A DNA stretch of 64,000 nt from Marchantia polymorpha subsp. ruderalis (Eukaryota > Streptophyta > Marchantiopsida > Marchantiales > Marchantiaceae). Positions within the stretch are counted from its first letter, which is position 1; each line of letters begins with the position of its first letter. Position numbers and translations under genes: made by a program. The stretch lies in contig AP031353.1 in assembly GCA_037833965.1 (NCBI GenBank), positions 4,714,501 to 4,778,500 on the forward strand. The letters run 5' to 3'. Below are positions 11,205 to 24,400 of the stretch, piece after piece. The notes below the pieces were generated by a model. The model was given only the letters and a program-made list of their open reading frames with translations, made no database searches and was not told the origin of the DNA.

Positions 11205-12644
11205 ATGACGCAAGCGGGAGGCCCTGCGAATTCAGGGCCTCTGGTGAGATTGGCCCAACCCTCCAGCACAGAGCCGAGCAGAAGAGTGAGGATTAATGTC
11301 GGAGGTCGGGTCTTCGAGACCTTGCTCGGAACAATCAATGCTGCGGGAAAGACTTCCCATATTGTGAAAACTGTCACTTCGAGTCCGGTCTCCTCGGAGG
11401 TGTTTGTTGACAGAGATCCCGACCTGTTTGCCGTGCTGTTGAATGTCCTCCGCTATGGGGAGATCGATCACATGATCGAGCGTTCCACGATGGAGAAGCT
11501 GATCAAGGAAGCAGCTTTTTATGGAATGCTTGATAATCTGAAGGCAGCCCTGTATCCCCAGGCGCTCGATGGGATTGACGTAGAGAAAATTAGTCCTATA
11601 ATCCCTAACGGGATGGATTATCCATCCGCTCTTGCTGCTGCAAGCGACGGCTCTCTCTGGGTAGGCCATGGCAGCAAAATTACCGTGTACGATTGGGCTC
11701 ACCGCAAGGGCAAAACCACCGTCACAGAGCTCAGCACAATAAAGACGCTTCACAGAATCTCGGACTCTCACGCGGCCATAGGGGCGGACGACTTTCCTGG
11801 ATTGCATATCTACGATGCTGCCAAAGGGATCCACACCAAGAGTTTGACCTGGGTGGATAACGATGATCCTCGGGTCTACAATCCGGGAGTGCGAGCAATC
11901 ACATCGAATGACACGCAGATGTTCGCCAGCTTCGAAAGTGGCCAGAAGCTGGATAATACCATTCTGATCGTGGACAGGGAAAAGTATGACGTACAGCGCG
12001 AATTGGGCAGGCAGAATGGAGGCACCGGACACTCCAAGGCTGCTACGAGCCTCCAATGGCTCACGGAGAAGAACTTGCTTCTCGTTGGAGCTTCGCACGG
12101 CGGTGCGTTTGGATACAGTGGGTACATCAGGCTGTGGGATATACGGACTGACAAGCAAGTGTGGGACTGGGAAGAGCCTCACTACAAGAACCCGCGCATC
12201 GAGCAGCGCGACGTCTTTGCAGACATAGTCGCGAATGAAGAGCTCTCCGGCCTCTTCAAAGTGAGCATCAATTCCGGTGCTATAGCCATGGCCGATTTAC
12301 GCCACCTCGATGCCACGGACCCCTGGCTCACTCTCACCGAGACGAATCCCGAACTCGAGGAAACCGCAGGCGGAGTAGACAACAAGCTGATGACCTACAA
12401 CAAGCAGCTGTATGTGAGTCGGGGAGGAAGTCTGGAAGTGTGGTCGGAGGTGCCTTTGGCCGACAGCTTCAAGGATCTGAAAGAAAAGGAGTATTGGGAA
12501 ACTTCATTCCGAAGGAATTTCGTCGATCACAGGCGCCATGTGACGGATCCAATCACCCAGCTTGCGGTCGGGGGCGACCGGCTCTTCGTGGCCAGAAAAG
12601 AGCACCAAGCTGTAGAAGTTTGGGAAACGAGACGTGTGTGTTGA
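11205..12644 (+). CDS. BTB/POZ (KCTD-type T1) domain protein with propeller-like C-terminal half, single exon
   Basis: A 479-residue intronless gene. Residues about 28-125 form a T1/KCTD-type BTB domain: the start V-R-I-N-V-G-G-R-x-F-E-T is diagnostic, followed by F-V-D-R-D-P-D-x-F and an L-x-x-L-R-Y-G-E segment. BTB proteins of this class oligomerise and many serve as substrate adaptors for CUL3 ubiquitin ligases. Residues about 135-479 carry WD/propeller-like strands (for example I-R-L-W-D-I-R, and the end V-E-V-W-E-T), matching plant BTB/POZ proteins of the At2g24240, At4g30940 and At5g41330 group. The ATG at 11205 is the first in frame and leaves a 27-residue Ser/Pro-containing lead before the BTB fold. 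The stop is TGA at 12642-12644. Substrate unknown. Confidence 0.92.
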   Translation: MTQAGGPANSGPLVRLAQPSSTEPSRRVRINVGGRVFETLLGTINAAGKTSHIVKTVTSSPVSSEVFVDRDPDLFAVLLNVLRYGEIDHMIERSTMEKLIKEAAFYGMLDNLKAALYPQALDGIDVEKISPIIPNGMDYPSALAAASDGSLWVGHGSKITVYDWAHRKGKTTVTELSTIKTLHRISDSHAAIGADDFPGLHIYDAAKGIHTKSLTWVDNDDPRVYNPGVRAITSNDTQMFASFESGQKLDNTILIVDREKYDVQRELGRQNGGTGHSKAATSLQWLTEKNLLLVGASHGGAFGYSGYIRLWDIRTDKQVWDWEEPHYKNPRIEQRDVFADIVANEELSGLFKVSINSGAIAMADLRHLDATDPWLTLTETNPELEETAGGVDNKLMTYNKQLYVSRGGSLEVWSEVPLADSFKDLKEKEYWETSFRRNFVDHRRHVTDPITQLAVGGDRLFVARKEHQAVEVWETRRVC

Positions 12645-14200
12645 ATCCAAGGATGTCTTCCGTTCTTCAATTTTGCATCTTGCGGAAATTTCAGTTTGTG
12701 ATTCATTCCTCAAAGATGCTGGCCCGAATCATTGCCAGTTCTGGGCCTTTACTGAACGAACTCGAACCACAGGCTCCCGATTGGGCCCAGATCTACATAC
12801 AATGCAGGATGGCGGACTGTGCCTCGCGCGTCTAGCGGTCGAGAGACACATGTACAGGTTCAGATCTTGGCCTGGATCTCATCACTCGTTGAGTATGCAT
12901 GCTGGGAACAAGTTGAGTTGCACGGCAATAGCCAAGAGATGATAGTATTTCAATACTGAATCTGGTCCTCCTCGGATATCGTCAAGCTGAGTACGAGCTC
13001 CCTTCCAGTAGTAGTTTACAAGAGCCGGATTCCTCCTACCATCAAAAGGCAGAGATCTCCTCGTTACGGTAGCAAGAGAAATGCCTGCAGAATTGTACAG
13101 CTTAGTCCTAACTAGAGATTAGTCATTATGTCCAGCAAGACACCAGAATGGTAAGTGTAACGTGTTTCCCAGTTGTCATCCCAATTTGCCATGGCTAAAT
13201 GAAGTGGCGAGATTTGTTCATTGATAAGTATAAATGCCTCTACCGTGTCCTCTGCAGGTCATGTCTAATTTCGTAGAATCTCAGTCAGCGGCCCGAGCTT
13301 TATCAAATGGGGTGATTAGTCTCCTGTTCTGAAATTTGGAGCGAGAAAAAACCTCGAGATTATATGTTGCTGGAACATTCATTACCTTCTGTGAGCCGGA
13401 TACAGTCTTTAGTGGCCGAGGCCTGCCATGTTCGTGGATTAGAGGTGCCGGTACGTTGTTGACACTACCGCTTCACTCAGTTACTTGTGCAGTTTCCAAG
13501 TCGGACTCAATCGAAGTCAGAGTTTCATTCGATGTCGCTTTTGCGTTGCCGGGCGCGTGATGGGCCTTTCAATAATTTAGTGTTCACCAACCACACCCGC
13601 AGATGCCGGAGCTCATGTGGCTGGACATGTAAACCAAGAGAATTCACCTTTGACTTCACTCGCAAGCGGCCAATTCAGCAAAACATGGACATGGTGTGGG
13701 TCGTCAGTCAGCGTAGGAGAAGAAAGAGCGTGCCTTCCATTCCATTCCGTTCCTTTTCTTACCGGTGCTGGTTCCTCTCAACGCTGTGGAAGGTGCAATC
13801 GTAGCATGAATTGTTCTCGTGGCGTGGAGCCGGAGTGTAAGACGTGAGCCTCCAGATGGTGTCCGATATGTCCGAGCACTTCGAGTTGCCGATGAGGGTG
13901 ATCCGAGCTCTGGCCCAGAGCCTGACTCTTCTGGTTTGAGTCCTGTGCAAAATACTGCAGAAGCTCAGACGCTTGTTCCAGTTGGAGTCTTTGAGCTTTT
14001 TTTCCTTTGAACTTGATTGGACGATGGGACGGACCTTCTTGCCGTTCCATCCTGATTACTGTACCCTGCTTCCTCCAGTTTTTCCTGGGCCTTATTGGAA
14101 CTACTCATTAGTACACAACTCTCGGAGGAGTTGAAAAGGACCCAGTTCATCTATCGATTTGTATCTATGCTAGTGAACTAGCGAATGGCAAATCTTGTAC
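12645..14200. other. BTB gene 3' flank and unassigned spacer
   Basis: The first few hundred bases presumably hold the 3' UTR. From about 13.3 to 14.15 kb the composition stays near that of coding DNA and several overlapping open frames occur on both strands, but none matches a family I recognise. A plus-strand run starting with ATG at 13855 reads as helix-like until TGA, and the same frame then continues open to about 14136. This may be a gene relic. Confidence 0.35.
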
Positions 14201-15275
14201 CACGTATTTCTGACACACTGGTCATGAAGGTGATTACTTCAATGATTAGTTAGTCCACCAGTTGTCTGCTTGTAAAATAAATGTCTTGGTTAATGAATTT
14301 TTCTGTTAGTAATTCAATAAATCTTCGAGATATTACAAATATGTATATAAATTCACATTATACCTATGAAACATACGGAATAATATAGTTGTAGTTCGTT
14401 GATGGCTAGGAAAATATGGTTCTAAGATTTCGATGGATTGACAAGAAACAGAAAAATAAAATGCAACATAAGTACCAACTGTAAGAGATTTTACAATGCA
14501 AGGTTTAAAACTTTACATGAATACTTTTTGTCCCTGAACATCAAGGTTAGAAGGTAATGAGTATTACTAACATTGTATCCTATAATGTAGTACGCTATTA
14601 TCCATGGTATGGATAAAAATTTATTTAGTAAAAATGTTGGACACTTTATAAAGCATACGATTCACGGTTTCATGGAGTTCAAACTCGGTGGTATTCAAGC
14701 ACTCAAAACATGTATTGGTAAGTTTGAATCAAAAGATTGGGTTACCGCTGTTTGGATGGATCGACTCTCAAAGACAAGTTTGTGGTCAAAGGCTGAGAAG
14801 CAGTTCAACTTCGAGTCCCATGATAATATTTCCATACTTCTTGTGGTCCATTGTGGTTACGAATAGGTGACATAAACAGGTGGCCAATGTATCAGACAAG
14901 CAATCAACGAGTAATATACAAAAGAGTAACTATTAATGTTGATGATTTTTGAAAACATCCGAGATATTTTTTTCCGAGTGGATGAAGAAATATATGTTTT
15001 GAATATCGTCTGGAAATGGTTACTCAAAGCTTAAATGGGCGATTGGATACACAAGCCCCTTGATTAGCTGGAATATAATGTTATTAAATGATAAATATAT
15101 ATTTTTAACTTTTTGTATATAAGTATCATCCCTAGATCTGAAAAAATTCAGTCTAATTACATACAATCTTAAAAAAAAATTTGATTCAAGTTTGTATGAT
15201 ATAATTTTTGATACAAATGATTGATATTTTTATTTATTAAATTTCCTTCATGTTAAAATTATATATGTATCATAT

Positions 15276-15307
<32 letters not shown>

Positions 15308-18060
15308 CACACACTATTTAAACTATCAAATCAAAAATAAATCAAGATACATCTTGGTAACATTTTTAACACCCTAAATCCTAAAACCAACAATTATATA
15401 TTTCAAAGATTAATTTATAATTAATTCAGCTTTATTATATTTATATGCAAGGAGTAGATTCAATATATGTGTTCAACAGAATAAATTTTATTATGAAGAT
15501 GATTAAAGCATAATAAATTTGATTGGTAATGATCTCATTGAAATGTTGGAAATGTAAGTTTTTAATTCTAAATTTTGAATTTCAAAATTTCAGATATTGG
15601 GTTAAATATACATGTTTGAAAATTGAAACATGTCAATCATATTAGAATAACCTCATTCTTAATAACGCAACTTCAACCTAGAAGTAATGTGCGTATTTGA
15701 CCGGTAGTTGCATACTTTAGAAGAATGAACCCAACAATCATAAAGAATCCGCATTGTAAAAAATATAATAGGTGATACTTCAAGTAGTCCAAGCAATCAT
15801 TGTTGAAGAAAACTTGCGCTGTCGAAGACAAATGTTGAAGCGACATTATCAAACAACTTGCACTGTTGAAAATATAGAACAGAAAACGCCTCAAGGAGTT
15901 GTAGCAATCATACTAAAACTGCAATGTTAAAAAGATTGAACAAAAAATGCCTCAATGAGTTTCAGATGTAATATAATCAAGAAGCTGAGCAAGATTGATG
16001 CTCATAGTAAAATTTCTCTAGCACACACGTAGTACGATGTAAGTGAAGAAGCTATCGGACAGGTGTACAAGTAGAAGTAATTTCTAGAGTGATCTGACTT
16101 TATGTGTGATAATTCTAAAGATAAGATTATTAGATACTCAATTGGTCTTTTAACCAAATTTGAAGACATGCGTTATATGTTATATGTGGATTCACAGCAT
16201 GTGTTGTGTCAATCTATTGCCAAAGAAAAAAGAAATGCATCAAATTTATCCATTCTAGCTAGTGATTTTAATATATCTTGGCAGTGGTTAAGTAGATTCA
16301 CATCGCTAAAGATGCTTCTTCATCGAAAAGGGTGAAAAGTCAACAAATTTGATCCTGGATTGCTAATCGTTTGAGATAAACTTTACGCAATTACAATTCT
16401 ATAAGATCCTTGAAAGTCTACAATATGGACAAGATCGGCTTGTTTTTGACCTTCTAATGAAATTACAATTTTAATTGAAGGATGAGTAAATTGACAACTA
16501 GAGAAAAAGAAATCCAAATATTGAATTTTCTTGTTGTGTGTGCCAACATTGGGTAAATCCACAAAATATCTTGCATATTGATGGTTAAATCAAAAGCACT
16601 AATATGTATCAAAGATCATCAATGTCTTGTTTCATATCTTAGTCAAGTGAAAAGTGCTAGAAGTGGTTAAACAAAATGTTTTTTCAAGAGATGAAAAATG
16701 TAATCAATGCTGATGGAGATTGCACTTCAACATTTGGGGCTTTTGAACACAAAAATGTTAGCATCATCTTTTGTAATCTAAATTAAAAATGTTAAAAAAA
16801 ACCTTATGATATGAACATAATCATAGAAGAAATTCGGATATCTCTATCTCTAGGATGTTCTTGATTTCTATGAACTAAACAAGAAGACAAAACTTCAGGT
16901 AAAGAGATTGCAAGAAGTTGCAGCTTGAATTGCATACAAAAATCCAATTCACTTGTTTGATGTTGCAAATTATATCAAAGAAGTTTGAAAATCCGTGTCA
17001 ATAAACTCTTTAGAAATGCATTTGTGAAGTGAAAAATAATGACATTAGAATTTGATTTAAAAAAAACTGAAGAAAATGGAAGATTTGCACACGTTATTGC
17101 AATTTTAATTCTTTCTGTTGAACAAGAAAAGCATGAATAATCTGTTATGTCCACGATGAAAACAGTGAAATATTCACAATTGAAATTTTGAAAGACATTG
17201 AAGAATCTTTGGAGACTAATGATGATTGTTGGAATTTTTTTCATGATGACATTCTTATTACTCCATGTTAGGATTTAGAAAACATTGTTGTAATTGAATT
17301 ATTCAAGTTATTTTATAAATAAGTTTTTGATATAAAGCATAAGTTGCTCTACACAGAGGTTCGAGATGAGACAAAGGTAAAATGTACGATCATGGATACT
17401 TGTTTGAATAGTTTGATAGTAAGTTACATATAACTTTAACTAATTTTAACTTTAACTATAACTTTAAAATCCAAACACAATAAACTTCAAAATTGTGTCA
17501 AATGATAACTCATGACATGTTGAACTAAATATACTTGATCCTTGAGTTTTTGGACAAAATTTTGAGTCTCTAAACGGATGCATACTTAAGCCGGAGATTA
17601 TTACACATCTAAAAAATACATCATTTATAGAATCCAATTTTCAATATATTATATTTTTATATATTTTTTACTAATAAGTGGCTATCTTCTTATGACTAGC
17701 ACCTTACTCAGGTACTTTGACTAGGGTTGACTATCTATCCCCACCACATCATTAACAACTCATTGTAACAATCATATCCATATCCAATTTCTCTCATTTA
17801 CAAAGATACAACGAAATGTTTCCCGCGATACAAGAAGTCATACTTACACCTGGATGTCAAAATGGATATTAGTAAACAATATCTCTAGTTCTCAAAATAT
17901 CAACAAAGACTTAACAATCAGGATCATCTTATGAAACAGAAATCATTCAACTCAAACCCAGATTTACACTTTTCAAAGAATGTATGTCGATGCTTTATAC
18001 AATCTTAGCCACAATTTTCACGAGTCAGTAATAAATATCGATCCTCCGACAGTTTTCAAG
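14200..18060. other. AT-rich intergenic spacer
   Basis: Strongly AT-rich, with no recognisable coding exon. It contains a TG/TA/CA microsatellite at 15276-15314 and loosely repeated segments around 15.75-15.96 kb (recurring 'tgttgaa' and 'gcctcaa..agtt' motifs), consistent with old repeat debris. Short frames such as 16102-16335 are unrecognised. Confidence 0.5.
15276..15314. repeat. TG/TA/CA compound microsatellite
   Basis: A TG run passes into a TA run and then an AC run, so the whole tract is roughly self-complementary. Confidence 0.9.
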
Positions 18061-19090
18061 TTACGAAATACAAATCTCGTCGCGTTCCCATAGATTCCAT
18101 TGTTGAGAAGTATTTTTGGACCCGAAGCAGAAGCACAGAACGAAGGAATGTGCCGAGGTTCGATCCGACGACGATCCGGCGGAGTGCGAGGTGGCGGTGG
18201 CAGCTGCGGCCAAGGTCTGCATTTCGTCGAAGAAAAGGAGCGGAAGAAGGAGGAGGAAACGAAGAAGAGCGAGAGGGAGAGGGAGGCTGATGGCAAGAGC
18301 GATGGTAAGCGCAGTCAGGGTCCCGGACGACATGGAGTGGGCTCGGCCCCGTGCCTGGGAACGCGAAATAAGTCGGTCGTCGCAGCGTCCGAGCCTCGGA
18401 ATGGCGTGTGGGAAGTAGAGGATTCTGATGGGGCCATTTTGTGTGGATGCGGTCCCGATTCTGTTTCTCGGACTACTGTTGTAGTTCTTTGCTGCCCTCT
18501 TTCAGCTCTTTCAGCTCGCGTCTCTGATTGCGCCTCTCCGCTTCTGGTGTGGGGTGTGCAGCGGGACTAGAGCAAATTGCGGCGAATTTCGTCGCCCTCA
18601 TGTAAGCTTCGACTCGTGCCTTCAAGTTGATACTTGTGTAAGGTCTCTGGTCGGTGCTGTTTTTTCCCGGATTGGTGACGAATTTTGCTTTCGGACTCGA
18701 ATCGTTACGTGCTTGTGTAGAATTGAATTTCTAAATTGCTGAATTGCCGCCACTGTCGACATCACGAATTGTGTCACCTGGTTGATGATCTTCTGTGCGG
18801 TCAATCATGATCCGAACTCGTTGTCGGAGCCAGGAGGAGCCAGTCGGTTGTGATATGGAGGGATTGCTTCTTTTCGTGCTACTGCCATTTTAGATTCTAG
18901 CTGCTTCAATCCCGTCTTGTAGTAGTCAGTCAGGCGCAGACAGGTAGTGCTGTTCTTGTGCGATGCAGATTGCTCTGTGCTCACTCTAACTTCTTTCCTC
19001 CTTGTCAAAATCAGGCCAATGTTGTTGGCAGAGGATTTCAGAGGAATTAAGATTGATGGGCTTCAGCTGATTGCGTAACAGACGTGGACC
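18061..19090 (+). promoter_or_regulatory. GC-richer promoter and leader of the RLF-type gene
   Basis: A sharp rise in GC at about 18.06 kb marks the start of the next gene island. Short frames here are rich in Lys/Arg/Glu from AGA/GAA runs and are best read as leader sequence. A five-codon upstream ORF with its own ATG and stop lies at 19056-19070, just 20 nt before the main start. It could dampen translation; that is inference. Confidence 0.45.
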
Positions 19091-21080
19091 ATGTCTCAGT
19101 TTCCTGGTTTTGCGCCTCTTGGCAACAATAGTGACGTCGGAATGTCCGATGCTGACGACGACTCATCATCTTCTGTTTCACGAACTGCCGATCACTTTGG
19201 ATCCTCTCTGAGAATTTCACCGCCTCCACTTTCGATACCAAACCCTATAGCTAATTATTTTGCTGTCACAGCAGCTTATTTTCCTTCGAGTTCAATGGAA
19301 GACACAACGATGGGCTTAGGGAACACTTCGACGATTTCAGCCACGTCTCTGCCTCTGACTCCCGCTGTTCGTCCTCCTCCCGCTGACGCGAACCCTGCAC
19401 CAGCGAAAGATGTCTTCGCTGCTCCACCCCCACCAGCTTCAACAGCTGCACAAGTTGAAGTACAGAAAGCGAAACCACAAGCGAGAAACAAAGTTCCTCT
19501 TGAAAAGGGCTATAGTCAAATGGTTTGGCTGAGGCTCATGCAGACTGAACCTGATCTTGCTGGTAGGCTCTTCAGCCAGTTTAGTATATGTGTTCACTGT
19601 TCAATCCATATCCGTCGCATGCTTCAGTTTTTTGGCACACAGGATTGTCATTTCAGTTCTCTCATCGTTTTGTTTCTTTTTTTCAGGACTCAAGGGACAG
19701 TCAAGGAGGAGGTTGATCAGTATGGATGAAATTAAAAAACATAAAAGTCCTGAAGAAGCATGGACAGTTTTGCGGGGCCGTGTGTACAACATATCTCCAT
19801 ATCTCAAGTTTCATCCTGGAGGTAAGGGTCTCGAGGTCTATCGATTGGTTTCTAAAGCCTTCCAACTGAATGAAATTCTAAGAATTTGTAATGTTCCGTA
19901 TCTAGTCAACGTGTCGTGTTGGATGTTCTACTAAATGACTTATGTTCATCATTTCAGGCGAGGATATGCTCATGAAAGCTGCTGGGAAGGATAGTACTGC
20001 CCTCTTCAGTATCCTCTACCACATCATGGATATGATGCTGAAAAATATTTCTGTCTGTTGAAAGGTATCAATGTCGGGTTCTCTTCCCTAGTTTCAAAAA
20101 AAGTTTGGTTTGAAACTGCATTCCAGCTTACTTACTACACCAATGCTTACACATAACACTATCGTGATGCATCTGATGATTCTGGACAAGCCAGTGCGAA
20201 TCATCACCTAGTTTACTTGAGAATGGTTTCCATTGGTCATTCAAAGTCAGAAGAAGTAGGCTTGGTAGCTCGAGCACTTTTATCAATGTAAGCACTTCAC
20301 GAATCATGGTTATAGCTGTAGCTTTACATTTCAAGCGGAGGATCTACTTGAAATCCGGATATAACATCCTCACGTGAGAAGTTAGAATAAGAGAGAGATT
20401 TCTCCCCTCAATCCAACAAGCATGCAACTAATTCTTTTCCAGATCTGGGAAGCGTTCTACATGGTTCTAACTTACCCGAATGAGTCAATAGGTTACGGTT
20501 TTCCGAGAGAAGTAGCTGAGTCACTTTCGTCCAAATGCCTGCTCCAAGGTCTAAATTCGTGGTCATATGCATGTTTGCTTCCTCCAATAGGTAAGCGTCC
20601 TATCAAAACCACCTTTCGATCCGATGCATTCTTTACTGCGCTCGGCATTTATTCCATTTGTCCAAAACAAACTACTGTTATATCAACTGAACCTCAGCAG
20701 CAGCTTCCCACCTGAAACCTTCTAGATCGTCCCTTTTTGGCTTACTTTAAAGAAGTACTTTTTTTCACTCAAGCTGTATCCTGCGTTATTGTCAATATGT
20801 TGTATCTACGTATAATTCCCTTCAGCAAAGCTTTCGCTTGACATAGGTGAGTGGTAATTAAGCAAACGTGCTGCATAAGCACTTCCAGGTAAGTAATAAG
20901 TACTCGTCCACTCTTTGAGTTGTACTCTATATGGAAGGATATATTTTGCGAGTTGACTTGGTGTCTGTGAAGCTTGTGCTGCCTTAATTACCCACTGCAG
21001 ATAAGTATCACGCCTGGGTTAATGCAGAGTTCCTAATGGAAAAATGTATGGTAGGCCTGCTGGACGTCCAACCACAATGA
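19091..21080 (+). CDS. RLF: RLF-type cytochrome b5-like heme-binding domain protein, four exons
   Basis: Exons 19091-19562, 19687-19821, 19958-20008 and 21001-21080, all joined in phase 1 with GT-AG borders, giving 245 residues. The N-terminal 140 residues are Ser/Pro/Ala-rich and probably disordered. The family signature before the heme domain is G-Y-S-Q-M-x-W-L-x-L. The cytochrome b5 fold spans about 159-242, with axial heme ligands H200 (in H-P-G-G) and H223 (in K-Y-H-A-W). It lacks a membrane anchor, so it is probably soluble. It matches Arabidopsis RLF (REDUCED LATERAL ROOT FORMATION, At5g09680), a cytosolic cytochrome b5-like protein. The extra length lies in the N-terminal lead. The last intron (about 1 kb) is the longest. 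Redox partner unknown. Confidence 0.95.
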
Positions 21081-23390
21081 CTGGTGACATGGCGCGTAAA
21101 TCACAGAATTTATGGCTGTTTGAGATATCTCGGTTTTTTGAACGATTCTCAACTCATCCCATGCCGGCTGAGTCATCCTTAGTCTTCATGTAGAAGTTCT
21201 CTGTTCACTGATTTGTCTTCTTACGGAAACTGTAACTAGCAACGTCACTCTTCCAATATGGTCTGAATACGTTGGAGTCTATCCATCCCAGAGATTCGCA
21301 TCAGGAGAGCTGACTAGCGAAGGAAATTCTTGCTGTATAGGTGTTATGAACTCGGCTTTAAGTAATTGGGCTATTCCTATTATATTTATTTCTCCCTGTT
21401 GGAGATCTGTCATCGAGAACTTGTCGGTTGTGACCTCGGATTCACATCTTCTGTACTTTTAATATTTAAGCGATTTTTTGAAGAAAGTGCGGTTACTATT
21501 GTCATTCCTGGTTATCTATCTACCTTACCTCTATCAGAGTTTTTCGGCTTAATCCAATTGCTTTTGTTCATCGCCACAAACGGAGAACGGTGGTAGAATT
21601 CCAACAACCGTTTGCTAATCTCTCGATCGTTTGCTAGCATCTTGTTCCAGTCTTTGTGTGGAACGGTGAAAATGGGTCGTTTTCTGGTGGCCGAATTGCT
21701 CTGGACGAACTCTCCTACGGAAGTGCTCGTTGCGATCGACCTTAGGATACGGGAAACAGTGTTGGCCTTTGACTTTCCGGCGGAGAGACCTGTTTTTTTT
21801 CAGTTTGACTTTGTCACAACATTTCATTGTGACGACGATGGAAGTTCCATGATTTATTAGTTCGACTGAAAGTATTGCCAACGAAGAAATCTACAAAAAA
21901 TAACGCAGAAAAAAATGTAATGTCTTTGCCTCTTTCTTTCGGACTTTCAAGAGAATCCAGAGAGCACAGATTTCAGCTTCTCAACGCAGTCATTTATCAC
22001 CATCACAATGCAGTAACGATTCCAATCATCTGGTTGGCGATATTCAATTCACGCTTTGAGCTGGGCCATCCTCAATTTAGAGAAAACGAATTTCCTCTCT
22101 TTGGACATAAGAGTTATCTTGTTATCTTAGATCTAAGACCGTATGGATGGGACAGAATGTGTGTATGGGTGTCGTCCGTTGCCTGAAACCGAAGCCCTGT
22201 ATTCTCGACATCTATTGTCTTGCTAAGTCAAGCAAAAGGAAAGTAGTCTCAACTGACGATTGTTGAGTTTCCAATTTTGGACCTAATTTTGTAGGCGTGG
22301 GTGTTCATGCTAGGTTGCGTTAGTCAACAGTTTCCATTCGAGGCATCATCTTGTGTTCTAACAGCACGTGTGGTATCTTTTTGGATCCGGCAATAATTGT
22401 TTTGAAGTGATGATCTGATGTACTCAGTAGGAGACTTTCGAATAGATGATAAGCCAGTAGGTTGTTGGATTTCGTTCTAAATTTTACTCTTGAGGATGAG
22501 ATGTAGCGTTTTGCCGAAACAAGTACACCTATATGACCAAATGTGTATCAGAAAGCTCAGTTGATAATGATGTACTCTCTTGAATTACGCTTTTATTAAT
22601 AATGGTGTTGCATCCATCCAACAGGAATAAAACCTGTGCTTTCATCAAGATAAAAATTATTTATTTTACAATGAACACCAGTAATGTAAATCTAGAATCA
22701 TGCTAGTGTCGATATTATCGAGGGCTGGCCTGTAGCCTCGACGGTTCCATCCTTTTTCTATCCAATTGACCCCCTGGACTATACCTAGGATAAGTCATAT
22801 CTTTTCATCACGCTGAAGCAAAGTTTGATGTTAAGATACTGTATAGTCTATTGCACGGTAGGATTTGTTTCCGGAATCATACAAGAGCGTAGACCAGAAG
22901 CTTGATAAATAATCGTTATTTGCATCTCTCTACAAATTAGGTCTTCAACTGTAAATCATCATGAAGGATTGACATGTGTGTCGGTTGCATTCAAGATTTT
23001 AGCCTAGATCCTATCCTAAATTCGCACATTATTTCTTGGAAAGCTTTCAAACTTCGTTTGTGTTCTTGTCAGTCAAAACTTCACAGCAAATGAAAACCAA
23101 ATCTTCCTCAAATGGTTCGAAAACTACAAATCTGTTTGTGGCCATTATTTCCCATCTTTACTCAAATGTTTTAAGTACCTTCTTCTACTCCAAACACGTT
23201 GTACTTTCTTCCATTCACGTCTCCGTGACTAGAAAAAAAACGCAAAGGAAAGAATGTCACGTCCTGAAGGTGTTCACCTCGTAGGGTCGGATTCAGCACC
23301 GTTATTAATCACCCAAATTCTAATGGCTAAGATCGGTTCTTACCTCGAACTGGTTCTTTGGCATTGGCTCTGCTGAGAGTAAAAAATATA
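21081..23390. other. RLF 3' flank and intergenic spacer
   Basis: Intermediate base composition and no recognised gene. Open frames of up to 103 codons (for example 21875-22186 plus) have no recognisable motif and no flanking splice structure. The first part presumably includes the RLF 3' UTR. Confidence 0.4.
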
Positions 23391-24400
23391 AAATTATAAA
23401 CTTATGTAATAAGTAACTGCGTATCATCATAGTGTTTCAAAAAACCTTATTGCAATATTATGTAATAAAATATTTTCAAAATATCAATAATATTTTATAT
23501 TTTTTTAAAAGAAACATAAAACTTGATGTAATTGAAAATAATGTATAAATTAAAAAAAAAGAAATTTAAATATTTATTGAGTTTTATATATATAATTTAT
23601 ATCAACTTGAGTATAAATCATAACGTTTCATGATATTATTAAATTATAATCAATAAAAAAAATAAAACACATTAAATATTTTTCTAAAATAAAATTTATG
23701 AAAAAATATATTATGGTTTGATTTTTTTATTAAAATCAACATGAAGCGTTAACATTCATCTCTATATATATAATCTAATAATTTTTTAGAGTAAAATAAA
23801 ATAATATTTCAGCTTGGAAAATTGTTCCTACTTTGATTTCTTCACCTCAACTAGTGTCCACCAAAGAAAAGTTAAACTTAGAAAAAAAATTGAGTAAAAT
23901 TTTATTTATTTAACGTTCTTATAATGTATTGCAAATAATATAATTACAATGAAAACGTTTTTTTGAAACTATAAAATTGACTATTGTCATGAATTAATTT
24001 TAAATTTAATTCCAATTTTATTAGTTTGATGTAATGTAAAAGCTAAGATAAAATAATATTAAAGAGTTTCAAATCAACAAACTTGTGTTGGTGATAACCT
24101 ATTAAATCTGATATATAAATATTATGAACCTAATAAAGCTGACATAGTTGATTTATATCAATTGTAAATTTTTTTTATTATTTCATGAAAAATTCATATT
24201 ACCGTTAAATACAGATTATTTTCAAATTCAAAAAAAGTTCAAATTTTTTTTACATGGAGATCATTTGTTGTTTAATTTATTTCATTTCATAGTGAAAATT
24301 ATATAAAAAATTATTTATTTCTCATGTAAAAAATGTGATTAAAAAATAAGAAGAAATTATTTATTTTATTTAGTTCAGAAAATGTTCACATAAAAATTTA
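23391..24400. other. AT-rich spacer
   Basis: Extremely AT-rich with long A and T runs and no open frame of note. It leads into the duplicated element that begins at about 24.4 kb. Confidence 0.5.

Noticed and set aside
11232-12182. 316-codon minus-strand frame
   Set aside because: Antisense shadow of the BTB gene, whose plus frame has clear domain motifs.
18100-18570. 156-codon plus-strand frame (Lys/Glu/Arg-rich)
   Set aside because: Lies in the RLF leader, built of purine runs, starts without ATG and overlaps other open frames.
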